Shown here in pieces: positions 61,990 to 64,000 of a stretch of DNA of 64,000 bases; the stretch's first letter is position 1; every line of letters starts with the position of its first letter. The notes beneath the pieces are model-generated. The model saw nothing but the letters and a program-made list of their open reading frames with translations. It made no database searches and was not told where the DNA came from. A program made the translations under genes and the position numbers. Origin of the DNA: Loxodes magnus (lineage: Eukaryota > Ciliophora > Karyorelictea > Loxodida > Loxodidae); the NCBI GenBank assembly GCA_946699065.1, contig CAMPDV010001026.1, positions 1-64,000 of the forward strand, in the 5' to 3' direction.

Positions 61990-63060
61990 GCAGTTAAAGT
62001 ATATCAGGATGTAATTTCGAGTATCATTACTGTAGTAATCAATTGAGAGTGTGGAAGGAATGAATACTTTATTAAAACATTATGATATTAAAATATTTTA
62101 AGTAATTAAATCTAATCTAAATGACATCTTTATGTATAAACAGATTTTTCGATCATTTATTCTTCCAAAAGTAGAATATGGTTCAGAAGTAATTCCTTGA
62201 GCTATCATTCGTTGAATTAAAATAATTAAAAATAATATTAAGACAAGCTAAAGAAAAGGAGCAAGATAGGCTTTATAATGTCCGATTAGACATTTAATGA
62301 ATTTCGTTTCATAGATCTAAATTTTTTACCGTTTGGATACTACATTGCAATTAAATACATAAACACCTATATCAAAATAAAATTAGAAACCTAATTAAAA
62401 CCTGATTCAGATATTATTTTTCTTTTTAATAGATCTAAGAGTGATAACGTATACTATTTTAAAATTATTTAGAAGTTATCCAAATACTTTAAATAAATTT
62501 AAAAATACTTATGAAAGAAATCATTATCAAAGAATCTAAAGCTTTATACCAAGATACAGTAATTCAGATGAGCAATATGCTTACAGCAAGCTTTTATTTT
62601 TGGAGAATTTTAAAACAATACAGAAAAGTTTTTTATTGTATATATACAACACTTAACAAGAGTAAAAAAGAGAAATAGATTCAATATGCAAACTAAGAAC
62701 TTTCTTTACAATTTTTAATATGATATTAAAAAAAGTATTTAAGATAAAGCATTCAGAATTTTGCAATTGTTGAGAATTCTATACATTCGAACATATTCAA
62801 CAATGTAAATCTCTAAAAGATTTAATTGAAGAATTTAAAGATTTCAAAAACTATGATTTACTCAAACTGGTGAACTTATAATTAAAGTTGTCTTAATCAA
62901 AATTTTCCAATCCGAAAATAGTTAGAACAGATAGATTTTAGGATAAATGCTAACATAAAAACTTATTTGAAGAATATATCTAATTATTTAACAAAATGAC
63001 GAATTTTTATAAGAATTATTGAACTAAGAAAGCTTCGAAAGCTACAATGATGAAGAAGAG
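61990..63060 (+). pseudogene. 5'-truncated LINE: RT thumb and C-terminal zinc region (right copy)
   Basis: A continuous frame reads FRVSLLQQSIESVEGMNTLL, KSNLNDIFMYKQIFRSF and ILPKVEYGSEVIPWAIIR (62159 on), the thumb region after the catalytic motif in LINE RTs. About 550 bp later comes HSEFCNCWEFYTFEHIQQC, a C-x-C...H...C cluster like the LINE C-terminal zinc finger, with the Trp encoded by TGA. Beyond about 62860 the true frame is unclear. The element is cut on its 5' side near the satellite, as expected for a 5'-truncated insertion. The thumb is related to, but distinct from, the one at 54765-56005. Confidence 0.68.
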
Positions 63061-63415
63061 TAAAAAGAATAGGAGTAAGATAATTTACCAGTAATTATAT
63101 TAATCTTACTTATTACCTATATGAAAATATATTAAGAACATATTATCTATTATTATTGTTTTGGCTTCTTTATGGACGTATAGAAACATTATGTTTTAAG
63201 CATAGTATCAAGGTATAAATTTTATTAAATTGCCATAAGCTATAATTATTGATAAAAAAGTATAATATTCAAATTCTTTTCTATGCATTATTTATTTCTA
63301 GCTAATTTTTTTTTAATTTTACTTTTCTAATCCAAAAAATTTTAAAAGCTATTGTTTAATTTTTTTTATAAGTATTGAATAATTAAATAAAAAGTAATAA
63401 ATAATAAATAAGATT

Positions 63416-63723
63416 AGAGAGCGCGTAGAACCTAAAAAGGCGCATAGCTCTTTAATAAAAATTTTTAAAGTTAAAAAAAATCTTTTTTGAAGTCTTCAAC
63501 AGTGCTAGCATTCCTTTGTGAGTCTTGTCTTCTATAGAACCGTTATCGGAAAGCTCCCTAATAGACCTTAGTATCTGCATGTTTCATTAATAACATTACT
63601 TGATGCCTCTTCAATCTTTTTCTTCTCCCTTGGTTCCTCCAAGATTCTTGTTCGTTTTTCTCCCATGAGTACTTCCTGGAAACAGATCCAAAGTCAATGA
63701 CAGTATGAGGATTGCTCATACTG
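63416..63723 (-). repeat. Structured repeat family 3, copy B right
   Basis: Mirror of 15190-15497. The 5' stem (CAGTATGAG/CTCATACTG) is perfect. Confidence 0.8.
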
Positions 63724-64000
63724 ATTGTTTATTTTATAATAAAGGAATCAATATGTTGAAAGGGAAATTAGTATTAAGTTATTATTAAAATTTATTAAAT
63801 ATTTTTACTGCTAAAAGTTTTAGAGAGAGGTAAATAGGCTATAAAAATGTGAAGATTTAGGAAAGAGGGGCAAGTGCTTAAAAGTCGAAATCACAGTTTT
63901 TATTCTGAATGCAAAGTGTTTTAAGTAAATTAAGAAAGATAAAGAAGTATAATTTTTTAAAAGTTTTTTAGAATATTAAAAGGTTTTCATTAATAAAAGT

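Larger units (their letters stand above)
43170..64000 (-). repeat. Right arm of the giant inverted repeat
   Basis: Reverse complement of 14913-35832, cut by the window end. It is near-identical over 43-48 kb and a little more divergent outward, with a replaced segment at about 57350-57440 and many small indels. Confidence 0.97.

Noticed and set aside
1..64000. Tetrahymena or Paramecium DNA
   Set aside because: AT-richness and TAR=Gln would fit, but TGA at conserved Trp positions in two independent gene families does not, because TGA is the stop codon there.
1..64000. Mitochondrial DNA (TGA=Trp)
   Set aside because: TAA and TAG are also read through as Gln, LINE relics are abundant, and no mitochondrial gene is present.
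14913..64000. Hairpin or chimeric read artefact explaining the inverted repeat
   Set aside because: The arms carry substitutions, indels and a replaced segment beyond simple read error, and complementary damage in one ORF1. Misassembly at the junctions still needs read-level exclusion.
1..64000. tRNA genes
   Set aside because: I looked for paired acceptor stems with B-box-like GGTTCRANNCC and found no convincing cloverleaf.

Overview
The window reads as nuclear DNA of a ciliate with a rare genetic code. It is very AT-rich, and its best-preserved genes only make sense if TAA and TAG encode Gln and TGA encodes Trp. In a 1,670-codon MORN/F-box/LRR gene (36763-41772, minus) and a WD40 gene (8920-9944, minus), TGA falls repeatedly on the tryptophan of the repeat, a position that other units fill with TGG. 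TAA/TAG fall on glutamine-like positions. Codes of this kind are known in karyorelict ciliates (Loxodes) and in Condylostoma. Tetrahymena and Paramecium, where TGA is a stop, do not fit. Under the standard code almost no gene is visible. Under this code almost every frame is open, so genes without a recognised motif are given with low confidence.

Layout. 1-14912 is single copy within the window: AT-rich spacers, several structured non-coding repeats, a SINE-like insertion with a perfect 15-bp target duplication (2458-2800), a Myb-like remnant, the WD40 gene, two ORF1 (gag-like) relics and a kelch-like fragment. From 14913 to 64000 the window is one giant imperfect inverted repeat. The left arm is 14913-35832, the right arm 43170 to at least 64000 (cut by the window end), and the 7.3-kb spacer is single copy. 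The arms differ by scattered substitutions, small indels and at least one replaced segment, so they are old copies rather than a simple read artefact. The spacer carries the intact MORN/F-box/LRR gene, a small gene with 22- and 28-nt introns (42249-42814), and a doubtful small ORF.

Each outer arm is a graveyard of non-LTR retrotransposons: four ORF1-type proteins in the window share a P-[MI]-E-I-E motif just before a CCHC zinc knuckle, with one endonuclease domain, one reverse transcriptase (FADD) and two RT C-terminal ends per arm. Threaded through these are structured repeats of about 300-430 bp in three families. They share an architecture (TATA-like AT leader, 5' stem-loop whose stem covaries between copies, conserved core, 3' terminal AGAG...CTCT hairpin). 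One sits inside the RT domain, so the family has been mobile. A 32-bp satellite lies next to a 5'-truncated LINE. The inner arms (26.2-35.8 kb and its mirror) have a different texture and look like host genes with very short introns, but I recognise no function there.

The abundance of LINE and SINE-like repeats suggests germline DNA, or a genome that keeps its repeats. That is an inference; nothing in the sequence proves micronuclear origin.
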